Positions 41,478-50,496 are shown, numbered from the stretch's first letter. The stretch is DNA of 64,000 nucleotides from AWTP1-13 sp963820375 (GCA_963820375.1 CAWFZX010000015.1:124001-188000); one strand, 5' to 3'. Numbers and translations: made by a program. Notes: generated by a model not told the origin, from the sequence alone.

Positions 41478-42398
41478 ATGGATCGCTGGATTGAAGAGAC
41501 CTTTCACCCGCATTGGCGCGTGCGGCTCGAGGCCTCGCGCGTGCTGCACGAGGTCAAGACCGACCACCAGCATCTGGTGATCTTCGAGAATCCGACCTGG
41601 GGGACCGTTCTGATGCTGGACGGGGTTTGTCAGCTGACGACCTCCGACGAGTTCGTCTACCACGAGATGCTGGCGCACGTGCCGCTGATGGCGCTCGAGC
41701 GGCCGAAGCGGGTGCTCATCATCGGCGGCGGCGACGGCGGCGTGCTGCGCGAGGTGCTGAAGCACGGCACGGTCGTCAGGGCCACCCTGTGCGAGATCGA
41801 TCGCACCGTGATCGATACGGCACGCCAGCACTACCCGAGCATCCCCGGCACGGCATTCGATGATCCGCGCGCCGAGATCGTGATCGCCGATGGTCGCGCC
41901 TACGTCGCCGATACGCACGAGCGCTTCGATGCCGTCATCGTCGACAGCTCTGAGCCAATCGGTCCCAGTGCGGTCTTGCATTCCCGCGAATTCTTTGCCG
42001 ATTGCCGGCGCGCCCTCAAGCACGGGGGCGTGCTGGTGACCCAGAACGGCCTTCCCTTCCTGTTTCCAGCGCACCTGCGCGCCACCACCGCGATTTTTGC
42101 CTCCCTCTTCAAACGCGTGGCGCCATACCTGTGTACACAGCCCTGCTATTTCGGCGGACCGTTCGCCCTCAACCTTGCAACTGACGACAAGCACGTCCTC
42201 AAGGTCGATGCCAAACACCTCGCCAAGCGGCAAAAGAAGCGGGGCGTCGGCGGCCTCAAATACTGGACGCCGGAGGTGCATGTCGCAGCCTTTGCCCTGC
42301 CCGCTTACGCGCAGCACGTGGTCGACGAGGCCGTCGCCGAGGCGCGCGCCACGCCGCACCGCGCGGCGACCGCCGAACCGGCAGCCGACGCCTGCTGA
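41478..42398 (+). CDS. speE: Spermidine synthase (polyamine aminopropyltransferase)
   Basis: Transfers aminopropyl from decarboxylated SAM to putrescine. 306 aa. FENPTWGTVLMLDGVCQLTTSDEFVYHEMLAHVPL, the SAM loop VLIIGGGDGGVLREVLKH, and DAVIVDSSEPIGPS with the catalytic Asp. The family usually has DPxGP; here it is EPIGP, still compatible with function. ATG 41478 is 7 nt after GAGG; a TTG two codons earlier is less likely. Partner of speD. Confidence 0.94.
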   Translation: MDRWIEETFHPHWRVRLEASRVLHEVKTDHQHLVIFENPTWGTVLMLDGVCQLTTSDEFVYHEMLAHVPLMALERPKRVLIIGGGDGGVLREVLKHGTVVRATLCEIDRTVIDTARQHYPSIPGTAFDDPRAEIVIADGRAYVADTHERFDAVIVDSSEPIGPSAVLHSREFFADCRRALKHGGVLVTQNGLPFLFPAHLRATTAIFASLFKRVAPYLCTQPCYFGGPFALNLATDDKHVLKVDAKHLAKRQKKRGVGGLKYWTPEVHVAAFALPAYAQHVVDEAVAEARATPHRAATAEPAADAC

Positions 42399-42407
42399 GC
42401 CGAGGTT

Positions 42408-43910
42408 TCAATCCCGGCTCAGGCCCCGCTGGGCCAGGGATGACAGGTATTCGCCCCAGCGCTTGTCGTGCTCATCGGCGAGCGTGCGCAGGTAGGACCA
42501 GCTGTAAAGGCCGGTGTCGTGGCCGTCGTCGAAGACAATGCGCGCGGCATAATTGCCAACGGGCTTCACCTCCTTGATCTTGACGGTACGCTTGCGCGCC
42601 ACGGTGACGCGCTGGTCCGGGGAGTGGCCCTGCACCTCGGCCGACGGGCTCATGACGCGCAGCATCTCGGCCGTCAACTGGAAGGGTGTATCACCCTCGA
42701 AGACAACCTCGAGCGCGCTGCGATCAGCACTGATGGCAAGCCTGGGCGGCTGCAGGCGTTGCCCGCTGCCGGCCTCCAGCTGCTGCCAAGCCCTGATGGC
42801 AATGTCGCGGTAGGCCTGGGCGTGGGGGCTGTCAGGGCTGGTGGCGACGATGGGCTGGCCCGCGTCCGACTTTTCGCGAATGTCGATGTGCAAAGGCACG
42901 CCACCGAGAAAGGGGATGCCAAGCTTGTCGGCTTCGCGCTCGGCGCCGCCATGGCCGAAGATATCGGTGCGCTCGCCGCAGTGCGGGCAAACGAACGTGC
43001 TCATGTTCTCGACGATGCCGAGCACCGGCACGTCGACCTTGCGGAACATGTTGAGGCCCTTGCGGGCGTCGATCAGCGCCAGGTCCTGCGGGGTGGAGAC
43101 AATAATGGCGCCCGACAGCGGCACCTGCTGCGCCATGGTGAGCTGCACGTCGCCCGTCCCCGGCGGCATATCGATCACCAGCACGTCGAGATCGCCCCAA
43201 GCCACATCGCGCAGCATTTGGGTCAGCGCCGACACCACCATGGGACCGCGCCAGATCACGGGGGTGGCCTCATCGACCAGGAAGCCCATCGACATGGCCT
43301 TCAGCCCGAAGCCCTCCATCGGTCGCAGCATCTTGCCTTGCGCCACCTGGGGCCGGCCGGTCAGGCCGAGCAGGCGCGGCTGTGAAGGCCCATAAATATC
43401 GGCATCGAGGATGCCCACCTTGAGACCGAGCGCCTGCAAGCCGAGCGCTAGGTTGACCGCCGTGGTCGACTTGCCGACCCCGCCTTTGCCCGAGGCGACC
43501 GCAATCAAGTGCCGGACACCGGCAACTTGTGCGATGGCGCGCACCCCCGGGGCAGCCGCTGCTGGCGCTGGCGACGGCGCGCCGCCGGCAACCTTGGCCC
43601 GCGCGTCGCGAACGCGTTGGCTCTCGGGCGGGCGGCCCGGCTCGGCGCCGGCGCTGCCGCGCGGGCGTTCGGCCGTCAGCACGGCCGTGACATGCTGGAC
43701 GCCGTCGATCTCCCGCACGATTTTTTCAGCGGCTTGGCGCAACGGTTCGAGTTCTTCGGCGCGCTTTGCCGGCACGGTGATGGAAAAGGAAACGCGGCCG
43801 TCCTTGACGAAAACTTCCGACACCAGGTCGAGCTCGACAATGTTGCTCTCAAGGTCGGGGCCCTTTACCCGGCGCAGGCGCTCGAGAATGTGCTCCCGGC
43901 TCACGCTCAT
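42408..43910 (-). CDS. Mrp/ApbC-type Fe-S carrier ATPase with C-terminal DUF971 (HCF101-like architecture)
   Basis: 500 aa with three parts. Residues 1-85 form a MIP18/DUF59 domain (ERLRRVKGPDLESNIVELDLVSEV). Then a Pro/Ala linker and the Mrp P-loop ATPase from residue 133: SGKGGVGKSTTAVNLALGL, GILDADIYGPSQPRLLG, VLVIDMPPGTGDVQLT, and the cluster CPHC in TFVCPHCGERTD. Residues about 390-500 form a DUF971 domain (LEVVFEGDTPFQLTAEMLRVMSPSAEVQGH, YAARIVFDDGHDTGLYSWSYLRTLA). DUF59-Mrp-DUF971 is the domain order of plastid HCF101, which matures Fe4S4 proteins. ATG 43910 (GGAG, 6 nt). Confidence 0.93.
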   Translation of the reverse strand: MSVSREHILERLRRVKGPDLESNIVELDLVSEVFVKDGRVSFSITVPAKRAEELEPLRQAAEKIVREIDGVQHVTAVLTAERPRGSAGAEPGRPPESQRVRDARAKVAGGAPSPAPAAAAPGVRAIAQVAGVRHLIAVASGKGGVGKSTTAVNLALGLQALGLKVGILDADIYGPSQPRLLGLTGRPQVAQGKMLRPMEGFGLKAMSMGFLVDEATPVIWRGPMVVSALTQMLRDVAWGDLDVLVIDMPPGTGDVQLTMAQQVPLSGAIIVSTPQDLALIDARKGLNMFRKVDVPVLGIVENMSTFVCPHCGERTDIFGHGGAEREADKLGIPFLGGVPLHIDIREKSDAGQPIVATSPDSPHAQAYRDIAIRAWQQLEAGSGQRLQPPRLAISADRSALEVVFEGDTPFQLTAEMLRVMSPSAEVQGHSPDQRVTVARKRTVKIKEVKPVGNYAARIVFDDGHDTGLYSWSYLRTLADEHDKRWGEYLSSLAQRGLSRD

Positions 43911-44226
43911 CAATTTCTCCTTCCTCGGTCGGCAAGCGCAAGCGCGCTCGCAACGTTTGAGGTCCCCGCCGCCGATTGCGCTCTGGGGCCATACTGGCAG
44001 ATGGCCCCTCGCCTGTCATGGCGACCGCAGACGACCGACGCGCTCGGGCGCGGGCGGAGGCAGGGCTCGTTTTGCGAGCCTGGGGATCAGCCAAGTCCGG
44101 GCGCGCCTGGCAGGACCGCAACGGGCCCCGCAACCGTTGCGAAAGCACTGCCGGTGGACACCCCGACGGGGCGTCGCCGTTGCCGCGGCGGCGCCCAGCC
44201 ATCTGGCGCCGCCAGGCGGGGAAGAT
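43911..44226. other. Intergenic region with terminator-like hairpin
   Basis: 316 bp between the leftward TRAP and Mrp genes, GC-rich and gene-free. A 9-bp perfect stem lies at 44187-44213, just after the TRAP gene. The Mrp promoter should be in the remaining part, but no consensus is evident. Confidence 0.4.
44187..44213 (-). terminator. Terminator-like hairpin after TRAP gene
   Basis: GGCGGCGCC and GGCGCCGCC form a perfect 9-bp stem with a 9-nt loop, 13 bp past the stop of the leftward TRAP gene. No T-run follows on the minus strand, so Rho-independent function is uncertain. Confidence 0.35.
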
Positions 44227-45339
44227 CTAGAGCGTCTTCTTGCGCTGCTGGATCATCATGTAGGTGTCGTAGGTGTTGTCGGCCAGCTGCAGCCACAAAT
44301 ACTGATCGCCGCGGAAGGCTCGAATCGAGTCCCAGACCTTCTTGAAGTCCTCGTTCTTGCCGCTGATATCGGCATACACCTCGTTGGCCGACTTAAAGCA
44401 GACGTCGAGGATGGCCTCCGAGAACGGCCTGAGCTGGGTGCCGCTGGCGACCAGCCGTTTCAGAGCCTGCGGGTTTTGCGCATCGTAGCGGCCGAGCGTG
44501 AACACGTTGGCGTCCGCCGCCGCCGCCTTTAGGATGGTCTTATAGTGGGCGGGGAGTTCCTCCCATTTTGCTTTATTGACGTGCACGTGCAGCATGGTGC
44601 CGCCTTCCCACCAGCCCGGGTAATAGTAGAACTTGGCGACCTTGAAGAAACCGAGCTTCTCATCGTCCTGCGGGCCCACCCATTCGGCCGCATCGATGGT
44701 TCCCTTCTCCAGCGCCGGATAAATGTCACCGCCGGCAATCTGCTGCGGCACGACGCCCACTTTCGCCATCACCGCACCGGCAAAGCCGGCGATGCGCATT
44801 TTTACGCCCTTGAGATCGTCGGGCGTATTGAGCTCTTTGCGGAACCAGCCGCCCATTTGCGCACCGGTATTGCCGGCCAGCAGGCCGACGATGTTGTATT
44901 TGGCGTAGAAGGCATTGATCAGCGCTTCGCCGCCCTCGGTCCACCAGGAGTTTTGCATGCGCGGATTAAGCCCGAACGGCACCGCGCAACTGAGCGCGAA
45001 CGTCGGATCCTTGCCCCACAGATAATAGGCTGCCGTGTGGCACATCTCGACGGTCCCAGCGGCCACTGCGTCGGTCGCCTGCAGACCCGGAACGATTTCG
45101 CCGGCGGCGAAACATTGGATCTGAAACTTGTTGTCGGTCGCCTCAGCCACGTATTTGGCGAAGCGTTCCGCGCCGCCGAACAGCGTATCGAGCGACTTGG
45201 GCCAGCTTGCCGTCAACCGCCACTTGAGCTCCGGGGCGGATTGGGCGATGGCCGGAGCCGCGACGCTACCCGCGAGCCCGGCAGTTCCGGCCGCCGCGCC
45301 AGCCGCGCGCAAGAATTTGCGACGATCCACGTGGGTCAT
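44227..45339 (-). CDS. TRAP transporter substrate-binding protein (DctP/TakP-like)
   Basis: 370-aa periplasmic solute receptor. Twin-arginine signal at the N terminus (VDRRKFLRAAGAAAGTAG, cut near AIAQSAP). Body: WRLTASWPKSLDTLFGGAERFAKYVAEATD, GTVEMCHTAAYYLWGKDP, LNTPDDLKGVKMRIAGFAGAVMAKVG and VPQQIAGGDIYPALEKGTIDAAEWVGPQDD, which match the TakP/mannonate-like branch of TRAP receptors binding alpha-keto acids or related organic acids. No dctQ or dctM permease genes are adjacent, so it is an orphan receptor here. Confidence 0.9.
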   Translation of the reverse strand: MTHVDRRKFLRAAGAAAGTAGLAGSVAAPAIAQSAPELKWRLTASWPKSLDTLFGGAERFAKYVAEATDNKFQIQCFAAGEIVPGLQATDAVAAGTVEMCHTAAYYLWGKDPTFALSCAVPFGLNPRMQNSWWTEGGEALINAFYAKYNIVGLLAGNTGAQMGGWFRKELNTPDDLKGVKMRIAGFAGAVMAKVGVVPQQIAGGDIYPALEKGTIDAAEWVGPQDDEKLGFFKVAKFYYYPGWWEGGTMLHVHVNKAKWEELPAHYKTILKAAAADANVFTLGRYDAQNPQALKRLVASGTQLRPFSEAILDVCFKSANEVYADISGKNEDFKKVWDSIRAFRGDQYLWLQLADNTYDTYMMIQQRKKTL

Positions 45340-45740
45340 GTGGCACCTTACCTCCCTAAACGCATTTGATTGAGCCGACCGGCCCTCAAGCTAAATGCCC
45401 GCCTACAGCTGAGGCGCCGATCGCGATTGTTGGCTGTCGCCAAATTCATCGGGAGCGACGCAGTGATCCTGCACCTTCGCCGGCGCCTGCCAGGACAGAC
45501 CGGTCGTCGTGGGAAACCGCGCAGGCTGGTTCGCAGCACTATAGGGAGAGAAAGGGGTCCGCTCAATGGTGATTCGCTGGCGTTTACCGCCCGGCCAGGT
45601 CGCCCGTCCGCCTGCGCTTGCGGGGGCGCAACGAAGTGGCTACATCCCCTCAGGCAGGCTTTTGGCACAACCCCCACGGAGCGGAGCGCGCGTGAAGAGC
45701 TTCGAAGTCCGCCCGAGTCCGGACGATCCGCGACTGTCCC
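45340..45740. other. Intergenic region upstream of fdhD
   Basis: About 400 bp between the divergent TRAP and fdhD genes. From GTG 45692 a frame encodes KSFEVRPSPDDPRLSHD, which looks like the missing N terminus of FdhD but is one base out of phase with it. The rest shows no gene; TATAGG at 45541 is an isolated -10-like hexamer. Confidence 0.4.
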
Positions 45741-46574
45741 ATGACGGTCCGCGGCATCGATCAGGAAGGCAAGCCCATCGAGACGGCGGTGGTGGCGGAG
45801 CGGCCGCTGACCCTGTTTTTGAATGCCCGGGAAATCGTGACGATGATGACCATCGGCGATCGCCCGGACTTGTTGGCCGTTGGCTATCTGTTGAACCAGA
45901 ACATGTTGCGGCCCGACGACGAAATCACGGCGGTCGAATACGACCAAGAGATCGCCACCGTGGTGGTTCGCACAAAACGGCAGACTGACTTCGAAGAAAA
46001 GCTGAAAAAGAAGATTCAGACCTCAGGCTGCGCCCAGGGAACCGTGTTCGGCGACCTGATGGAAGACTTCGACAAGGTCAAGTTGAATGCGCAAGCGAGG
46101 CTACGGACGTCCTGGCTTTACGAGCTGACGAAGCTGATCAATACCGAACCGAGCCTTTATCTCAAGGCCGGGGCGATCCACGGCTGTGTGCTGTGCCACG
46201 AAAACCGTCCACTGATCTATATGGAGGACGTCGGCCGACACAATGCCGTCGACAAGATCGCCGGCTATATGTTTCTCAACAAGATCCCTGCCGAGGACAA
46301 ATCGTTCTACACCACGGGGCGTTTGACCTCGGAGATGGTCATCAAAACCGTCAAGATGCGCATTCCCATCCTCATCTCGCGCTCGGGGTTTACGGCTTGG
46401 GGCGTGGAGTTGGCCGCACGCGCCGGGTTGACCCTGATCGGCCGGGCGCGTGGCAAGCGCTTCGTGGCGCTGGCCGGCCTAGACCGCATCGTCTTTGATG
46501 CCGACCTTTCCAAGATCGGCGATGAAGAGCGCCGGCATGCGCGCAAGGGAAGTGTTGCCGAGGCCGTCGATTGA
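45741..46574 (+). CDS. fdhD: Formate dehydrogenase accessory sulfurtransferase FdhD
   Basis: Transfers sulfur from a cysteine desulfurase to the molybdenum cofactor of formate dehydrogenase. 277 aa from ATG 45741: ERPLTLFLNAREIVTMMTIGDRPDLLAVGYLLNQ, TSGCAQGTVF (a single Cys where other families have CxxC), GAIHGCVLCHENRPLIYMEDVGRHNAVDKIAGY and FYTTGRLTSEMVIKTVKMRIPILISRSGFT. The ATG has no ribosome site, while GTG 45692 does (GGAG, 5 nt) and encodes a natural leader; joining it needs removal of one G at 45746-45747. Leads fdhD-mobA-mobB. Confidence 0.9.
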   Translation: MTVRGIDQEGKPIETAVVAERPLTLFLNAREIVTMMTIGDRPDLLAVGYLLNQNMLRPDDEITAVEYDQEIATVVVRTKRQTDFEEKLKKKIQTSGCAQGTVFGDLMEDFDKVKLNAQARLRTSWLYELTKLINTEPSLYLKAGAIHGCVLCHENRPLIYMEDVGRHNAVDKIAGYMFLNKIPAEDKSFYTTGRLTSEMVIKTVKMRIPILISRSGFTAWGVELAARAGLTLIGRARGKRFVALAGLDRIVFDADLSKIGDEERRHARKGSVAEAVD

Positions 46575-46586
46575 CGTGAGTGTGCC

Positions 46587-47222
46587 ATGACTGACGCGCC
46601 GGTCACCGGCGTCCTGTTGGCGGGCGGGCAGTCGCGCCGCATGGGCGGCGGCGACAAGGGCCTGTTGCCGCTTGCTGGCCAAGCGATGCTGAGCCATGTC
46701 ATCGACCGGCTGGCGCCCCAGGTCGGCGCCATCGTCATCAACGCCAACGGCGATCCGCTGCGCTTTCAAGCCTTCGGCCTGCCCGTGGTGGCCGATACCA
46801 TCGCCGGGTTCGTCGGACCGCTGGCAGGCGTGCTCGCGGGCATGCGCTGGTCGCTCGCCCACGCGCCGCAAGGGCGCTGGATCGTCACGGCGCCCGGCGA
46901 TGCACCGCTGCTACCCCTCGATCTCGTCCCCGCCCTGCGCGCCGCGCTCAACGGCGCGGCCGGTAAAATTGCCCTGGCGCGCTCCAACGGCGCACTGCAC
47001 CCGGTGATTGGCTTGTGGCCCGTGGCGCTTGCTGGCGACCTTGAGGATCAGCTGCAAAAGGGCGTCCGCAAGGTCCTCGATTGGTCGGACCGGCACGGCA
47101 CCGTTGCGGTGGACTTTCCGCCACAGCACCTGGCCGGCCTGCCGGTTGACCCCTTCTTCAACGCCAATACACCTGCCGAGCTCGATCAATTGCGCCGCCT
47201 GCTTGCCGCCTCGAGATCATGA
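46587..47222 (+). CDS. mobA: Molybdenum cofactor guanylyltransferase
   Basis: Attaches GMP to molybdopterin to make MGD. 211 aa; nucleotidyltransferase motif VLLAGGQSRRMGGGDKGLLPLAG, VINANG, DTIAGFVGPLAGVLAGMRW, and the metal Asp in TAPGDAPLLPLDL. Twelve bases after fdhD, and its stop overlaps mobB by 4 bp. Confidence 0.95.
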   Translation: MTDAPVTGVLLAGGQSRRMGGGDKGLLPLAGQAMLSHVIDRLAPQVGAIVINANGDPLRFQAFGLPVVADTIAGFVGPLAGVLAGMRWSLAHAPQGRWIVTAPGDAPLLPLDLVPALRAALNGAAGKIALARSNGALHPVIGLWPVALAGDLEDQLQKGVRKVLDWSDRHGTVAVDFPPQHLAGLPVDPFFNANTPAELDQLRRLLAASRS

Positions 47223-47773
47223 CCCGCACCAGCAAGACCCCCATCGTCGGCATCGCTGGCTGGAAAAAATCCGGCAAGACGACGCTGATTACGCGGCTGA
47301 TCGAAGAATTCACGCGCCGCGGCCTGAAGGTGGCCTCGGTGAAGCATGCCCATCACGCCTTCCAAATCGATGCCGCCGACACCGACAGCGCCCGGCATCG
47401 GCGCGCCGGCGCCGTGCAGGTTGCGATCGTCTCGGCCAACCGGTGGGCCTTGGTCAACGAGCTGCGCGACGAGCCGGAACCCAGTCTCGCTGAGGTCGTG
47501 GGCGCCATGGCAGCCTGTGACCTCATTTTGGTCGAAGGCTACAAATCTGCCGCCATTCCCAAGATCGAGGCCCGGCGCCGCCAGACGCCGCAGCGCCAAC
47601 CGCTGGCGGACAAGGACCCAGCCGTCATCGCCATCGCCGCCGATTACCCCACGGAAGGGCATGGGCGGCCAGTGTTTTCCTTGGATGATATCACCGGGCT
47701 TGCGGACTTCATCGTTGCAGCGCTCGACCTTGCGGTGAAGCCGGCGCCCAGCCCCGCAGGCGGTGCGCCGTGA
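47219..47773 (+). CDS. mobB: Molybdopterin-guanine dinucleotide biosynthesis protein MobB
   Basis: GTP-binding adaptor of MobA. 184 aa; Walker A GWKKSGKTTLITRL at residues 14-27, VASVKHAHHAFQIDAADTDSARHRRAGA, and LILVEGYKSAAIPKIEARR, the family Walker B region. Starts inside the last codons of mobA (ATGA overlap). Closes the molybdoenzyme maturation set. Confidence 0.94.
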   Translation: MTRTSKTPIVGIAGWKKSGKTTLITRLIEEFTRRGLKVASVKHAHHAFQIDAADTDSARHRRAGAVQVAIVSANRWALVNELRDEPEPSLAEVVGAMAACDLILVEGYKSAAIPKIEARRRQTPQRQPLADKDPAVIAIAADYPTEGHGRPVFSLDDITGLADFIVAALDLAVKPAPSPAGGAP

Positions 47774-47897
47774 CGGCGCCCAGCCGCCGCCGCGCCGCCG
47801 CCCAGGGGGGCCCTGCCCCCACAACCCGGAGCTGTCGGCGAAGCGGTCGCTACCTGTGCCCGCCGCGCTCTGGCCAGGCCGCGCGAACCCCCACATA

Positions 47898-47920
47898 ATC
47901 GTTAATGATTCGTTAACGAT
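47898..47920 (+). promoter_or_regulatory. CtrA-binding box upstream of divL
   Basis: TTAA (47902-47905), seven bases, TTAA (47913-47916): a perfect CtrA full site about 80 bp before the divL start. It also lies in an 8-bp perfect inverted repeat, ATCGTTAA and TTAACGAT. The AT-rich block is conspicuous in this GC-rich intergenic region. Confidence 0.7.
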
Positions 47921-47997
47921 AGGGGACGGCACCTCGCGCCTCGGGTGGTTGGTTTTGCGTGCGCCATTGGCGTGTTGGCCGGTTGTGATCGGCTTTG

Positions 47998-50496
47998 ATG
48001 TCGCGGGCGAGCGCTGACGCTGACACCAGCAGACCGCGGGGGGAGATCGCCGTGCTCCTCACCGCCGGCGTGTTGGTGGTCGCCGCCTTGTTGCTGGCCT
48101 CCGTGGCCGGCGCGCCGACCGTGTTTTCGGCAGGCAGATCAGGTCCGATCCTGCTCGTCTCCATCGCCATCGGCGCGGCCGCGCTTGCCGCGGCGATGTT
48201 GCATCGTGCCATCCAGCGCTACGCCAAGAGCGACCAAAGCCTGGCCGCAGAAATCGCCGACCTACGCAAAAGCTTGCTGGCGGCCGAAGCCATGATCAAG
48301 GCCGAACCGCAGGTGCTGGTGTTCTGGGAGCAGGGACAAGCCGTGCGCATCATGATGCACACCCTTGGCGGTGTTGCCGGTTTGCCCACGCAACAAAAAG
48401 ACCTCTTGCTGTTTGGCACCTGGCTAGAGCTTGCGTCGGCCCAGCAACTCAAAAAAGGTCTCGACGTCCTGTTTGCCGAGGGCCACTCCTTCACGCTCCT
48501 CTTGAAGACGGTGCGCGGCGGCTATATCGAGGCCGATGGTCGGGCCGGAGGCGGCCGGGCGATTCTGCGGCTGCGGGCGGTCGCCGGCCGCAAGCAGGAC
48601 CTGGCAAAAATTCTCGATCAGCACCGTCAGCTCGTGCGCGACACCATCGCCGGACGCACGCTCCTCAATGCCCTGCCCATGCCGGCATGGTTCCGCGGCG
48701 CCGACGGTCGCCTCGAGTGGGTCAATGAGGCCTACGTCAAGGCGGTCGACGCCGGCAGCGGAGCCGAGGTGCGCGAGCGCCAGATCGAGCTCTTGGAGAC
48801 GCGCCAGCGCGAAGCGGTGAAGGCGGCCCTCGACAAGGGCGCCGCCTACCGTGATCGGGTGCACCTGATCAGCGAAGGCGCCCGCAAGGCCCACGACGTC
48901 GTCATCCTGCCGCTGGATGGAGCCGCCGTTGGCGCCGCCATCGACGTGGCGGCGCTGGAGACAGCGCAAGGTGAGCTCGTGCGGCATGTCGCGGCCTACG
49001 AGCGCACGCTCGATCGGGTGGCGACCGGCGTTGCCATCTTCGGTCCGGATCAACGCCTCGCATTCTTCAACGAGGCCTACCGTAAACTCTGGCTGCTGGA
49101 TGCCGATTGGCTGGCCAGCAAGCCGAGCGACGGCGAAATCCTTGATCGGCTGCGCGAGCTGTCGCGACTGCCCGAAGTCGGCAACTACCGCGATTGGCGC
49201 TCGAAGATCCTTGGCGCCTATCGGACCGGCACGGATTACGACGATTGGTGGCATCTGCTCGATGGGCGCACGATTCACGTGGTGTCGGCGCAGCGGCCGG
49301 ATGGCGGACTGACCTATCTTTACGACGATGTCACCGAGCGTTTCGCGCTCGAGAGCCGCTACAACGCCTTGATTGACGCGCAGCGCGAAACCCTCGACAA
49401 CCTCAAGGAAGGCGTGGCGGTGTTCGCGACCGATGGCCGCCTCAAGCTGTTCAATTCGGCATTTGCGCAAATCTGGCGCCTCTCGCGCAGCACCCTGGGC
49501 GAGGGACCCCACATCGACGAATTCATCGCCCAGTGCCTGGGCCTTTATGACGACATGCCGACCTGGGCCGGGATCAGCCGGGCGGTGACGGGAATATCGG
49601 ACCGCCGGCAGCCGCTGGCCGCGCAAATGACCCGAGCGGACCAAGCCGTGATCGACTTTGCGGTGTCGCCGCTCCCCGACGGCGCCACGCTGATCACCTT
49701 TGTCAATGTCACCGACACCAAACGTTACGAGCAGACGCTGATCGAGCGCAATGACGCCCTGGTGGCGGCCGACCGCCTGAAGAACCAGTTCATCAGCCAC
49801 GTCTCCTATGAGCTGCGCACGCCACTCACCAACATCATCGGCTTTGGCGAACTCTTGTCCAGCCCGCGCACCGGTGAGCTCAACAGCAAGCAGCGCGAAT
49901 ACCTGAGCGATATTGCCGCCTCCTCGCGCACCCTGCTGGCAATCATCAATGATATTCTCGACCTTGCCACCATCGATGCAGGTGCATTGGAGCTCAAATT
50001 GGCACCGGTGAAGGTCGCCGCCGTAATCGATACGGCCGTGCTCGGCATTCGCGATCGCGCCAGTCGCGCCCGCCTAAATCTCGACATCGCCGTTGCCGAC
50101 GATACGCAGGAGTTCATCGCCGATGAAAGCCGTGTACGCCAGGTGCTTTACAATTTACTGTCCAATGCCATCGGTTTCTCCAAGCCCGGCGACAAGATCG
50201 GCATCAAGGCCTGGCGCGAGGCCGGCATGACAGCCTTCATGATCGAGGACAGCGGCGTGGGCATACCCAAGGAACAGCAGATGCGGGTGCTCGAGCGTTT
50301 CGAAAGCCGCAGCCAGGGCTCCAAGCATCGCGGCGCCGGCCTGGGGTTGTCGATCGTCAAGAGCCTGGTGGAGCTGCACGGCGGCGACATGGCGCTTGAA
50401 TCGGAGCCCGGACGCGGCACGCGCGTGACCGTTCGCTTCCCCGAGAACGGCGCCAGCTTCGGCCAGCAACCCCTACCACAGGCCGCTGATGCATGA
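47998..50496 (+). CDS. divL: DivL-like PAS-domain tyrosine pseudo-histidine-kinase
   Basis: 832 aa. N-terminal membrane segments (residues about 16-40 and 48-68), then at least three PAS-like modules (around 220-300, 340-450 and 465-590; for example RVATGVAIFGPDQRLAFFNEAYRKLW, LKEGVAVFATDGRLKLFNSAF). The kinase core starts at residue 595: FISHVSYELRTPLTNIIGF, with Tyr604 where histidine kinases have the phospho-accepting His. ATP-binding boxes are intact: VLYNLLSNAIGFS, IEDSGVGIP, HRGAGLGLSIVKSLVELHGG. DivL of Caulobacter has the same Tyr substitution and regulates CckA-CtrA. The CtrA box upstream and position before tsaE strengthen this. ATG 47998; TTG 47995 possible. Confidence 0.85.
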   Translation: MSRASADADTSRPRGEIAVLLTAGVLVVAALLLASVAGAPTVFSAGRSGPILLVSIAIGAAALAAAMLHRAIQRYAKSDQSLAAEIADLRKSLLAAEAMIKAEPQVLVFWEQGQAVRIMMHTLGGVAGLPTQQKDLLLFGTWLELASAQQLKKGLDVLFAEGHSFTLLLKTVRGGYIEADGRAGGGRAILRLRAVAGRKQDLAKILDQHRQLVRDTIAGRTLLNALPMPAWFRGADGRLEWVNEAYVKAVDAGSGAEVRERQIELLETRQREAVKAALDKGAAYRDRVHLISEGARKAHDVVILPLDGAAVGAAIDVAALETAQGELVRHVAAYERTLDRVATGVAIFGPDQRLAFFNEAYRKLWLLDADWLASKPSDGEILDRLRELSRLPEVGNYRDWRSKILGAYRTGTDYDDWWHLLDGRTIHVVSAQRPDGGLTYLYDDVTERFALESRYNALIDAQRETLDNLKEGVAVFATDGRLKLFNSAFAQIWRLSRSTLGEGPHIDEFIAQCLGLYDDMPTWAGISRAVTGISDRRQPLAAQMTRADQAVIDFAVSPLPDGATLITFVNVTDTKRYEQTLIERNDALVAADRLKNQFISHVSYELRTPLTNIIGFGELLSSPRTGELNSKQREYLSDIAASSRTLLAIINDILDLATIDAGALELKLAPVKVAAVIDTAVLGIRDRASRARLNLDIAVADDTQEFIADESRVRQVLYNLLSNAIGFSKPGDKIGIKAWREAGMTAFMIEDSGVGIPKEQQMRVLERFESRSQGSKHRGAGLGLSIVKSLVELHGGDMALESEPGRGTRVTVRFPENGASFGQQPLPQAADA

